From: CAIKOD01 sp035505975
GTDB lineage: Archaea; Halobacteriota; Methanomicrobia; Methanomicrobiales; Methanospirillaceae
DNA length: 15,812 bases
Reading direction: 5' to 3'
Assembly: GCA_035505975.1 (NCBI GenBank)
Contig: DATJQJ010000056.1
Span: 1 to 15,812 of the forward strand
Position 1 is the stretch's first letter. Each line of letters starts with the position of its first letter. The notes under the pieces were generated by a model. It had not been told where the DNA came from. It was given only the letters and a program-made list of their open reading frames with translations, and did no database searches. Shown piece after piece: positions 5,267-12,488 of this stretch. Position numbers and translations under genes: made by a program.

Positions 5267-7420
5267 ATGGCAGCCAAAAACACCGGAGGCGGGGAGGGCC
5301 AGGCAGATGGCGGAGGTCCCAACAGGCTCATCCATGAGAATAGTCCGTACCTCCTGGATCACGCATTTAATCCTGTGGCATGGTACCCCTGGGGTGACGA
5401 GGCGTTCAGGGAAGCGCTCCGAAGGGACTGCCCGATATTCCTGTCGATTGGCTATTCCACCTGCCACTGGTGTCATGTCATGGCCCATGAATCGTTTGAG
5501 GACCCCCTCGTTGCCTCGCTCCTAAACGATGCATTCGTCTGTATCAAAGTCGACAGGGAAGAGCGCCCCGATATCGACGAATTGTACATGGCGGCGGCCC
5601 TTGTCCTTTCCAGGTCCGGGGGCTGGCCCCTGACCATCGTCATGACGCCCGAAAAAAAACCTTTTTTTGCTGCCACGTATATCCCGAAGGAGGACCGGTT
5701 CGCCATGCAGGGCCTGACAACGATAATTCCCCGGATTGTGCAATTGTGGAGGGATGCCCGGGATGAACTAATCATGGCGGCCGAACAGGTGACCGGTTCG
5801 GTCGGCCGCGAGGTTTTTCCGGCCCCCCCGGGTTCACCGGTCAGGATCGATAGCAGTATGCTCGATTCAGGGTATGCGGCCCTCAGGATCAGATACGACC
5901 TCCTCAACGGGGGATTCGGATCAGCTCCCAAATTCCCATCGCCTCACATCATCTCGTTTCTTTTGCGTTATGCGAAACGGACAGGCAAACCCGGTGCGCT
6001 TTCCATGGCGCAGAAGACCCTGGGAGCCATGGCGATGGGCGGGATATACGACCACCTAGGTTCGGGGTTCCATCGCTATTCGACAGATGCGCGCTGGATT
6101 GTCCCCCATTTTGAAAAGATGCTCTATGACCAGGCCCTGCTGGTGACTGCATATATCGAGGCATATCAGGTGACAGGGGATCACTGGTACCTGAATATCG
6201 CAGAGGACTGCCTCTCTTACCTCACCCGCGAGATGGCATCCCCTGAGGGAGGATTTTTTTCCGCCGAGGACGCAGACAGCGAAGGAAGCGAAGGGACATA
6301 CTACCTCTGGTCTGCAAGCGATCTCGATGAGGTGCTGGGAAAGGATGCACCGCTCTTCGCCCGGGCATACAATGTATCGCGTAAGGGGAATTTCAGGGAG
6401 CGGGGTCCGGACAGCCCCTCAGGAAAGAACGTCCTTTACAGGACCTCTTCTTTTGAAAAACTGGCAGAATCGGCAGGAATGCCGGAGCGGGAATACCGGG
6501 AACAACTTGCGGAGATGCGGACGAGACTACTGCAGGTAAGGGAAACCCGGACCCCGCCGGCGAAAGACGATAAAATTCTCACAGACTGGAACGGCCTGGC
6601 AGTCTCTTCATTCTCGCTCGCGGCGATGGCCTTCTCTGAAGAGTCCTATCTTGAGACGGCTAGGATGGCTGCAGATTTTCTCCTTCGTACGATGAAGAAA
6701 GAGAACGGAGAACTGTTGCACCGCTACAGGAATGGGCGGGCCGGAGTTCAGGGACTCGGATCCGATTATGCATACCTCACCGCAGGTCTTTTAGACCTTT
6801 TCGAGGCATCGCAGGAGCCCCGGTACCTGGGAGCCGCGCTCGATATCCAGGCCTGGTTCACGCGTCATTTTGCCGATGGTGACGAGGGCGGTTTTTTTAC
6901 CTCAGGGGACGGGACAACCGATCTCATAGCCAGGAAAAAGGATATCTACGACGGGGCGCTGCCCTCGGTCAATTCGGTTACCTTCAGGAACCTGCAGAGG
7001 CTCGGTTTGTTCACCTCGGATCCCGGTTACCACGAACAGGCATGGCACCTTGCCCGGTGCTTTGCGGGGACCGTTGAACAGTCTTCCGAAAGTTACACAG
7101 GGTTCCTCTCTGCCCTCGACTTTGCTCTCGGCCCATCCTACGAAATCGTCCTCTCCGGTAGAAGGGAAGACAATAAAATCAGAGAGATGCGAAGCGCGAT
7201 CGGACGATGTTTTCTCCCGTCGAAGGTGATAATATTCCGCCCTTCCGATGCCGATTCCACACCGATCGATAGGCTGACAGGGTTTACTGGATCGTTCCCG
7301 CCGGGCGACGACCGGGCTGCAGCATGGGTCTGTAAAAACCATGCCTGCGGGCTTCCGGTTCATGATGTATCGCCTCTTCTTGCCAGCCTCGGTAAATCTC
7401 CGGGAGATTTCGGGGACTAA
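5267..7420 (+). CDS. Thioredoxin-like DUF255 protein (YyaL / SPATA20 family)
   Basis: This 717-aa cytoplasmic protein has an N-terminal thioredoxin-fold domain (about residues 18-185) and a C-terminal half related to (alpha/alpha)6-barrel sugar epimerases and glycosidases. Family hallmarks are NRLIHENSPYLL at 19-30, NPVAWYPWGDEAF at 35-47, the Cys-His-Trp-Cys redox motif at 66-69, DREERPDID at 96-104 and the GGWPLT cis-Pro region at 118-123. The barrel half keeps GGIYDHLGSGFHRYS, HFEKMLYDQA, FSAEDADSEG and KDDKILTDWNGL. Length is close to Bacillus YyaL. The start is firm: an in-frame TGA sits 9 nt before the ATG and no other start codon lies between. No good Shine-Dalgarno is seen. The family's reaction is not settled; thiol redox chemistry or sugar binding are inferences from domains. 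The first 17 residues (Gly-rich) look like an unconserved tail. Confidence 0.93.
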   Translation: MAAKNTGGGEGQADGGGPNRLIHENSPYLLDHAFNPVAWYPWGDEAFREALRRDCPIFLSIGYSTCHWCHVMAHESFEDPLVASLLNDAFVCIKVDREERPDIDELYMAAALVLSRSGGWPLTIVMTPEKKPFFAATYIPKEDRFAMQGLTTIIPRIVQLWRDARDELIMAAEQVTGSVGREVFPAPPGSPVRIDSSMLDSGYAALRIRYDLLNGGFGSAPKFPSPHIISFLLRYAKRTGKPGALSMAQKTLGAMAMGGIYDHLGSGFHRYSTDARWIVPHFEKMLYDQALLVTAYIEAYQVTGDHWYLNIAEDCLSYLTREMASPEGGFFSAEDADSEGSEGTYYLWSASDLDEVLGKDAPLFARAYNVSRKGNFRERGPDSPSGKNVLYRTSSFEKLAESAGMPEREYREQLAEMRTRLLQVRETRTPPAKDDKILTDWNGLAVSSFSLAAMAFSEESYLETARMAADFLLRTMKKENGELLHRYRNGRAGVQGLGSDYAYLTAGLLDLFEASQEPRYLGAALDIQAWFTRHFADGDEGGFFTSGDGTTDLIARKKDIYDGALPSVNSVTFRNLQRLGLFTSDPGYHEQAWHLARCFAGTVEQSSESYTGFLSALDFALGPSYEIVLSGRREDNKIREMRSAIGRCFLPSKVIIFRPSDADSTPIDRLTGFTGSFPPGDDRAAAWVCKNHACGLPVHDVSPLLASLGKSPGDFGD

Positions 7421-7426
7421 TCAGGA

Positions 7427-7903
7427 TTAAAGGTTTTTCAGTGCGACCAGGTCCTTTACGCCGGTAAGCTTCCAGACCAGGGACCTCTCCTCCATGGCGA
7501 TTGCCTCGGCTTTGTCCTCGGGAGAGTGGCCGAGCGCTGCGAGGATATTCGGGGAGAGGTGCTTCTCCTTGATAAGGTCGACGAAACGTTTTCGTATCAG
7601 CTTTTTCTCGATCCCTTCGGTCACTTCGTCCAGATATCCCTGCATTGTAACAAAGGTATAACACGACAGGTCCCTCGTATATTTTTCAACTTCGACCGAT
7701 ACGTAAGGGCTCTTTCTGAAATACTCAATCTTTTTCCCGTATTTCGTCGAAAGAAAATAGATGAACTGCCCGTCGAATACATAGAGAAAAGGGGCGATAT
7801 AGGGATATTTTTCTCCCTGGAATGCAATCCTTGCGATATACCCCTCTTCAATCAGGCGGTCGTATTCCTGCTTCTCCATCCTCGGGATTCTTACGATCTC
7901 CAT
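7427..7903 (-). CDS. Pyridoxamine 5'-phosphate oxidase-like flavin split-barrel protein
   Basis: This 158-aa protein fits the FMN-binding split-barrel family related to PNPOx and nitroimidazole resistance (NimA-like) proteins. It opens with a short helix containing Met-Glu-Lys-Gln-Glu-Tyr-Asp, then EEGYIARIAFQGEKYPYIAP, the typical first strands that shape the flavin pocket. FIYFLSTKYGKKIEYFRKSP and VSVEVEKY supply the next strands. The C-terminal helices hold a phosphate-contact-like Arg-Lys-Arg region and the closing strand Val-Trp-Lys-Leu-Thr. Members bind FMN, haem or F420; the ligand cannot be decided here, and F420 use would be natural in a methanogen. The gene converges on the DUF255 gene with 6 bp between stops. 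A weak GAG/GGA lies before the ATG, and TATA-like CTTTATTAG lies about 30 nt upstream, so the leader is very short. Confidence 0.85.
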   Translation of the reverse strand: MEIVRIPRMEKQEYDRLIEEGYIARIAFQGEKYPYIAPFLYVFDGQFIYFLSTKYGKKIEYFRKSPYVSVEVEKYTRDLSCYTFVTMQGYLDEVTEGIEKKLIRKRFVDLIKEKHLSPNILAALGHSPEDKAEAIAMEERSLVWKLTGVKDLVALKNL

Positions 7904-7932
7904 TCCGATCTCATGTGAATATCAGACTGGCG

Positions 7933-7941
7933 CTAATAAAG
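7933..7941 (-). promoter_or_regulatory. Candidate TATA box for the split-barrel gene
   Basis: On the minus strand, ACAAAACTTTATTAGC is a good archaeal TATA-like element centred about 34 nt upstream of the ATG at 7903. Predicted transcription start is near 7912. Confidence 0.5.
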
Positions 7942-8057
7942 TTTTGTAAATAATTTTGCCGCCCGACACTGTTCATAGTATATTCAGAATTCCAGAAGGC
8001 GTTCTTTCCAGGAATGGAATCAATAGCTGCCTTATCCGGTCCATTGTCAGGTGGAGG

Positions 8058-8085
8058 TAAAAGCCGGTTCAACCCGGCTCTTTTT
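8058..8085 (-). terminator. GC hairpin with T-run after the MBL/rhodanese gene
   Basis: AGCCGG (8062-8067) pairs with CCGGCT (8074-8079) around a 6-nt loop. The stem is flanked by AAAA on one side and CTCTTTTT on the other, so it can act on either strand. On the minus strand it lies about 80 nt past the stop of the gene ending at 8164. The TTCAA in the loop recalls a tRNA T-loop, but no other tRNA arm fits. Confidence 0.5.
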
Positions 8086-8163
8086 ACCATAAGCGCAAGG
8101 AATTGCAATTCTCTCCAGGTATTCCACTTTCCGTAACCATCGGCAACCAGTCCTGTTGCAGAC

Positions 8164-9543
8164 CTATTCCTGCTTTTCAACCGGATACCCGGCGGCAATC
8201 CACCCTGTCATCCCACCGAGAATGTTTGTCACGGAACGGTACCCTGCCCGTTCAAGGATACTTCCTGCAAGGCATCCTTTAAACCCTGCATCGCAATAAA
8301 CGAACACGTCTGCATCTCCCGGCACCTCCTTGATGCGACCCGGAAGTTCACCCACGTAAATATGGCGATCGCCGGCTATGTGCCCGGCCTTCTGCCGGTT
8401 GTGGATATCCCGTACATCGATGAGGACATGGTCACGTGAACCCGAATCAAGCAGTTCTTTCAGTGCATGCACCGACCAGGCTCGTTGACTGGCGATATCT
8501 TCACCGCTCTTCATCCATGCCGGGAATCCACCGGCGAGGTAGCCTGAGATGTTCTCATAGCCGAGCCTGATGAAATGCCTGATGGCCGGGAGAGGTCTGA
8601 GGTTGAAATCGTCGATGATAAGGATCGGGTCGTCGTAGTTGAGAAACCAGCCCATGAATCCGGGAAGGCCTTCACGCCATATGCAGAGACTCCCCGCGAT
8701 ATGGCCGCCTGCGTAACTCGTCGGTGCCCTTATATCGAGTAATTGTGCCCCGCTTTGTCCTTTCTCTTTAATCCGTGCAGGGCTTAAGGCGGTGAGATCG
8801 GGCAGGTGGCAAAATTCCCCTGTGCCGGCGATATTTTTTTGTTCCATCGTTTTGAAGTAGGGTGGATAGTAATTGTGTTCGAGGCACTTTTTATTCACGA
8901 ACTGCTCGCGGTTGAGCGACAGGAACGGGTTCGTCTTCCGTTCGTACCCAATGGTGGTGACCTGGTGGTCGGCAATATCGAGGCCGCAGACAGACCCGGC
9001 CCCGTGTGCAGGACAGACGAGCACAGGATCGCCGAGTGGAAGAATTTTAAGAGAGAGGCTGTCGTACAGCAGTCCTGCGGCCTGTTTTATGCCTATATCA
9101 GGGATCAGATCTGTCCTGCCTACATCGCCGGCAAAGAGGACGTCGCCCGTAAAAACAATGTACGGGTCACTGGATACCTTGCGGTCGGTCACTACGAGGG
9201 AGATACTGTCAAGCGTGTGTCCGGGAGTTTCGAGCACCCGCAACGTCATATCACTGACGGCGAATTCATCGCCATCGCTGACGGGCCTTCCGAACCTGAA
9301 CGGCGTCGCGGATCCGTGGTATATGGATGCACCACACCGTGCCGCAAGACCTGTGGCCCCCGATACATAGTCTTCGTTGCGGTGCGTTTCAAAAATGTGA
9401 GTGATCTGCTGGTCGTTTTCGCGTGCCAGCCGCAGGTATATTTCGGAATCCCTGCGGGGGTCGATGACTACAGCGCTGCGTCCGGAGCCGATATAGTAGG
9501 AGTGATGCGCGAGACCTTCCGACGTCACCTGCTCAAGTATCAT
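8164..9543 (-). CDS. MBL-fold / double-rhodanese protein, persulfide dioxygenase-like
   Basis: This 459-aa protein has an N-terminal metallo-beta-lactamase domain (about residues 1-235) and two rhodanese domains (about 255-350 and 355-458), the layout of ETHE1/CstB-type sulfur enzymes. The classic HxHxDH motif reads His54-Arg-Asn56-Glu-Asp58-Tyr59. The three ligands of the mononuclear iron in ETHE1 are kept: His54, His109 (in PGHT) and Asp134 (in FTGD); His180 (in PAHGAG) also remains. The first rhodanese lacks a catalytic Cys (Asp-Asp-Phe-Asn loop); the second has Cys417 in YCDAGFKG. The frame is open to an ATG at 9612, but 9543 is preferred: homologues start at this point, and a strong TATA box (9578-9585) lies inside the longer reading. 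The likely role is persulfide or sulfane-sulfur handling in the cytoplasm; oxygen-dependent activity in a methanogen is uncertain. Confidence 0.85.
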   Translation of the reverse strand: MILEQVTSEGLAHHSYYIGSGRSAVVIDPRRDSEIYLRLARENDQQITHIFETHRNEDYVSGATGLAARCGASIYHGSATPFRFGRPVSDGDEFAVSDMTLRVLETPGHTLDSISLVVTDRKVSSDPYIVFTGDVLFAGDVGRTDLIPDIGIKQAAGLLYDSLSLKILPLGDPVLVCPAHGAGSVCGLDIADHQVTTIGYERKTNPFLSLNREQFVNKKCLEHNYYPPYFKTMEQKNIAGTGEFCHLPDLTALSPARIKEKGQSGAQLLDIRAPTSYAGGHIAGSLCIWREGLPGFMGWFLNYDDPILIIDDFNLRPLPAIRHFIRLGYENISGYLAGGFPAWMKSGEDIASQRAWSVHALKELLDSGSRDHVLIDVRDIHNRQKAGHIAGDRHIYVGELPGRIKEVPGDADVFVYCDAGFKGCLAGSILERAGYRSVTNILGGMTGWIAAGYPVEKQE

Positions 9544-9577
9544 GGTATTCCCAAAGACACCTGTAGTACCGCCAGGG

Positions 9578-9585
9578 TATATAAA
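9578..9585 (-). promoter_or_regulatory. TATA box of the MBL/rhodanese gene
   Basis: On the minus strand, CGATTTATATACCC contains TTTATATA, a consensus-quality archaeal TATA box centred about 38 nt before the ATG at 9543. Transcription should start near 9556, giving a leader of about 12 nt and excluding the upstream ATGs at 9603 and 9612. Confidence 0.6.
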
Positions 9586-9714
9586 TCGTGTACCATCGGT
9601 CATCCCCCTCATTTCATCAGGGCAGAAAACCTGTGCAGAGACACAGCCGGTCTCGTGATCAGGAGCCGATAAAAGTTCGTAAGCTACTTAATCTTCCGTG
9701 AAATATTCAAATTA

Positions 9715-10278
9715 ATGAATTCCTCAAGCCGCCAGATGTTGATGCTGCTCTGTATACTGGCACCTGCCTGTATCGTTGCAGGCTGTCTCTCTCCCCCAGC
9801 AATCGAGAGGAAGGTGGTCGCCGATACCGGTACGCTCTATCTTCCCGATCTCTTCGGATCGTCGCTCCGTATCGAGAGCGACCACGGTATCGTCTACGAC
9901 CCTGTCCCGTTCCCGGTGATTGGGTTTAAGAACGGTATGAAGGTGGAATTCATCGGAACGACCGGCCAGAACACCTATTATCCTGTCCAGACATCGATCC
10001 CCCTGGAGTTGATCCTGCTCCATCCAATCCAGGGTATGGCAGGCCCGGTCTATGGCATTGGAAGGGTAACGAAAGTCGATATCGAGGGCGGATTTTACGG
10101 GATTACCGTTAACCTGCCAGGCCAGGACAGGGTCATCAGGTATGACCCCCTGGACCTCGATCCGGAGTTCCAGGTCGACGGGCTCAACATCTCCTTTTCA
10201 GGAGAAGAACAGCCTGGTGTCCTCACGAATGCACAGTGGGGGACGCCCCTCTTCCTGTCAAGGGTGAAAGCGGTTTGA
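9715..10278 (+). CDS. Secreted lipoprotein of unknown function
   Basis: This 187-aa protein begins with a lipoprotein signal: a hydrophobic stretch (MLMLLCILAPACIVAGC) ending in the lipobox Val-Ala-Gly-Cys, with the Cys at residue 24. The mature part is beta-rich with many Gly, Pro and Asp residues. It shows no catalytic motif and no second membrane span, and is predicted to sit on the outer face of the membrane through the Cys lipid. Two starts are possible: ATG 9715 and ATG 9736 (Met8), the latter giving a tighter signal peptide. No Shine-Dalgarno is visible. A TATA-like TACTTAATC about 27 nt before 9715 would give a leaderless mRNA. It is divergent from the MBL/rhodanese gene and about 315 bp upstream of the fdh operon. 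The family is not recognised. Confidence 0.75.
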   Translation: MNSSSRQMLMLLCILAPACIVAGCLSPPAIERKVVADTGTLYLPDLFGSSLRIESDHGIVYDPVPFPVIGFKNGMKVEFIGTTGQNTYYPVQTSIPLELILLHPIQGMAGPVYGIGRVTKVDIEGGFYGITVNLPGQDRVIRYDPLDLDPEFQVDGLNISFSGEEQPGVLTNAQWGTPLFLSRVKAV

Positions 10279-10380
10279 TGTGAGTTTTTATGCCCTTATC
10301 CACTAAAGACAGACGGTATTTGGTTAGACGGAACTTCCATTTACAGGATTTTTTCGGGAACATGGGTGCCGGATTCCTGT

Positions 10381-10396
10381 GGTTAATATAAATATC
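10381..10396 (+). promoter_or_regulatory. Distal TATA-like element upstream of fdh
   Basis: GGTTAATATAAATATCC is a strong archaeal TATA match about 200 nt before fdhA. If used, transcription would start near 10415 and give a leader of about 175 nt containing the inverted repeat at 10428-10459. Confidence 0.4.
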
Positions 10397-10427
10397 CTCA
10401 ATTCTCCGGATGATCAGGTATAGAAAG

Positions 10428-10459
10428 CATTGACAGGGATCGCAATGTTTTTGTCAATG
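10428..10459. repeat. 8-bp inverted repeat in the fdh leader, possible operator or hairpin
   Basis: CATTGACA (10428-10435) and TGTCAATG (10452-10459) form a perfect 8-bp inverted repeat around a 16-nt spacer that itself contains GCAATG. It lies between the distal TATA element and the AT-rich region before the proximal promoter. A second, 6-bp inverted repeat (TTATAG 10475-10480 with CTATAA 10489-10494) follows. Either could be a repressor or activator site, or a leader RNA stem. Confidence 0.4.
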
Positions 10460-10547
10460 TCTTAATATGAATTATTATAGCTTATTAACTATAAAAGTTT
10501 AATTTTTACCCACCGATAATCATCAAATTTTCGATTTTTTTAACAAG

Positions 10548-10556
10548 CATTAAATA
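10548..10556 (+). promoter_or_regulatory. Proximal promoter of the fdh operon
   Basis: GCATTAAATAG behind AACAA gives a BRE/TATA-like element centred about 40 nt before the ATG at 10593. Predicted start near 10577 leaves a short leader. AGAGGA (10582-10587), 5 nt before the ATG, is the ribosome site. Confidence 0.5.
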
Positions 10557-10592
10557 GGGTAGAATCGATATTCCTGAGGAAAGAGGATTACT

Positions 10593-12488
10593 ATGGAAAT
10601 GAAGTACGTCCCGACAACATGCCCCTATTGCGGCACCGGCTGCGGCCTCAACCTCGTCGTAAGAGACGGGAAGGTCGTTGGGGTCTCACCATGGCATCGT
10701 AACCCGATCAACGAAGGAAAATTATGCATCCGCGGGAACAGCGCGGATGAATTTATCAATGACACTGATCACAGGGTGACAACACCACTTGTCAAAAAAG
10801 GGGACAAATTCGAGGAGGCCAGCTGGGAAGAGGCCTATAAACTGATCGAATCGAAATTCAAATCTTATAAAGGTGGAGAAATTGGATGTGTCGCATCCTC
10901 CCGGGTTTTGAACGAAGACAATTACCTCATGAAAAAATTTGCATCAGAAGTCCTGAAGACCCAGAATATTGATTGCTCGGGAAGATTCTGTAATGCCGGA
11001 TCCGAGTCCGGACTCCGCGAGATGACAGGGACCGGAAGCATGTCTAACTCCATTGTGGACCTGGCATCCGCGAAATGCATCCTCACCATCTCGAATCCGT
11101 TCGAGGAAAACCCGCTGATCAGGAGACGTCTGGTCATCGCAAGGAAAAACGGGGCCAAACTGATTTCAGTCAGTCCGGTAAGACACGCTACTGCGAAAGA
11201 ATCCGACCTGTACCTCCCGTGCAGGCCGGGTACGCAGGTGACGCTTTTTAATTCGATTCTCCACGAGATTATCAAAAATGGCTGGGAAAACAAGGAATTC
11301 ATTGCCAAAAGGACAAAAGACTTCGACAAATTGAAGTCACATGTCATGAAAGACACCAATAGTCCCGAAAATGCCGGAAAAGTCTGCGGGGTAGATCCGA
11401 AGTCTATTTCGAGCGCAGCCGAGGCAATCGCGAAATCCGGTGCAACAGCATTTGTCGGTTCGGTGACGATACCGCTGGGTTACGATGCTTGGGAAAAGTT
11501 TGTCAAGGCATTTGGGAACCTCGCACTCGTAACCGGAAGTTTCGGTTCACCGGGCACAGGCCTGAACATGCTCCGCGGACAGTCCAATACCCAGGGCGCA
11601 ATCGATATGGGTTGTGTTCCCTCAGGCAAGGAAGGCCTGACAGTCCCGAAAATGATCGAAGCCCTTGCAGCCGGGAAAGGGCCCAAGGCGATGTATATCA
11701 TGGGCGAGAATATCGTGATGGCGTCAGGACACCCCGAAGCCACCAAAAAAGCACTTGAGACCCTTGATTTCCTCGTCGTCCAGGATTGCTTCCTGACCGA
11801 AACTGCGGAACGGGCACATGTTATCCTCCCCTCTGCAGCATTCGGAGAGCGAGAAGGTACACAGACAAACAGCGACCGCCATGTGCAGCGGTCGCGAAAG
11901 GCAGTGGATGCCCCGGGCAGTGCGAAACCCGACTGGCAGATCATCTGTGACCTTGCAAAGGCAATGGGCCATGAGAAGGAATTCGCATACAAGAGTGCAG
12001 AGGAGGTATTCAACGAGATTGCAAAGACGGTCGACCATTACCGTAACCTCTCCTACGCAGTGCTTGAGAAGCCCGAGTCCGCCCAGTGGCCGCTGACAGA
12101 TCCGAAAACATTCGGGTCCGCCATCCTCTTCGGGGAGAAATTCGATACGGAAAGCGGAAAAGGTTCTTTTTACCAGGTCGACCAGGAACCGGTCGCAAGC
12201 GATAACGGATACCCGTTCGTACTCCTGGCACAGTGGCACCAGGGAACACTGTCGGCCCACTCGAAATCGGTGGTTGCAGAATACCCGGGTCCTGCAGTCA
12301 GGATCAACAGCGAAGACGCACGGGAAATCGGTATAAAGAACAACAGCATGGTACGGGTCGTCTCCAAAGATGGTCAGGCCGAACTTCCTGCTATCGTCAC
12401 ACCCGATATCCTGAAAGGGGTAGTGGCGATGCCCTCGTATTTCCCTGCCGTGAATGTGAAAATCGAAAAGATCCAGGAGGCGGACTAA
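10593..12488 (+). CDS. fdhA: Formate dehydrogenase alpha subunit-like molybdopterin oxidoreductase
   Basis: This 631-aa protein belongs to the Mo/W-bisPGD oxidoreductase family. The [4Fe-4S] motif is Cys10-x2-Cys13-x3-Cys17-x27-Cys45. Molybdopterin-binding segments follow, including GTGLNMLRGQSNTQG (321-335), TETAERAHVILPSAAFGE and, near the C-terminus, QWHQGTLSAHSK and an Asp-Ala-Arg-Glu-Ile-Gly segment of the dinucleotide-binding domain. In true FdhA the metal-ligating Cys/Sec is followed by His (Sec140-His141 in E. coli FdhF); here it is Cys133-Asn134, in RFCNAGSESGL rather than a CHxPTVxGL-like motif. The lysine after the last cluster Cys is Arg47. Arg328, matching formate-contacting Arg333, is kept. 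It is somewhat shorter than M. formicicum FdhA (about 680 aa from memory). The gene directly precedes fdhB, so it should pass electrons to F420 through FdhB. Its substrate may be formate or something else. No formate transporter gene is present. Confidence 0.85.
   Translation: MEMKYVPTTCPYCGTGCGLNLVVRDGKVVGVSPWHRNPINEGKLCIRGNSADEFINDTDHRVTTPLVKKGDKFEEASWEEAYKLIESKFKSYKGGEIGCVASSRVLNEDNYLMKKFASEVLKTQNIDCSGRFCNAGSESGLREMTGTGSMSNSIVDLASAKCILTISNPFEENPLIRRRLVIARKNGAKLISVSPVRHATAKESDLYLPCRPGTQVTLFNSILHEIIKNGWENKEFIAKRTKDFDKLKSHVMKDTNSPENAGKVCGVDPKSISSAAEAIAKSGATAFVGSVTIPLGYDAWEKFVKAFGNLALVTGSFGSPGTGLNMLRGQSNTQGAIDMGCVPSGKEGLTVPKMIEALAAGKGPKAMYIMGENIVMASGHPEATKKALETLDFLVVQDCFLTETAERAHVILPSAAFGEREGTQTNSDRHVQRSRKAVDAPGSAKPDWQIICDLAKAMGHEKEFAYKSAEEVFNEIAKTVDHYRNLSYAVLEKPESAQWPLTDPKTFGSAILFGEKFDTESGKGSFYQVDQEPVASDNGYPFVLLAQWHQGTLSAHSKSVVAEYPGPAVRINSEDAREIGIKNNSMVRVVSKDGQAELPAIVTPDILKGVVAMPSYFPAVNVKIEKIQEAD

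Noticed and set aside
5649..5669. A8 followed closely by T7 inside the DUF255 gene, a possible frameshift site
   Set aside because: The frame is continuous and the encoded Glu-Lys-Lys-Pro-Phe-Phe matches the family's expected sequence, so no shift is needed.
8041..8090. Possible tRNA T-arm (GGTTCAACC)
   Set aside because: The loop between the GC stems is 6 nt rather than 7 and no acceptor, D or anticodon arm can be placed; a terminator hairpin explains it better.
7911..8198. 95-codon minus-strand frame after the MBL/rhodanese gene
   Set aside because: It overlaps the 3' end of that gene, runs through the terminator hairpin and promoter of the next gene, and has no family features.
8806..9672. 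288-codon plus-strand frame opposite the MBL/rhodanese gene
   Set aside because: It is the complementary shadow of a gene with clear domain motifs; no motif or start signal of its own.
10309..10392. Small plus-strand frame between the lipoprotein and fdhA
   Set aside because: Only about 27 codons, no ribosome site, and it ends inside a TATA-like element.
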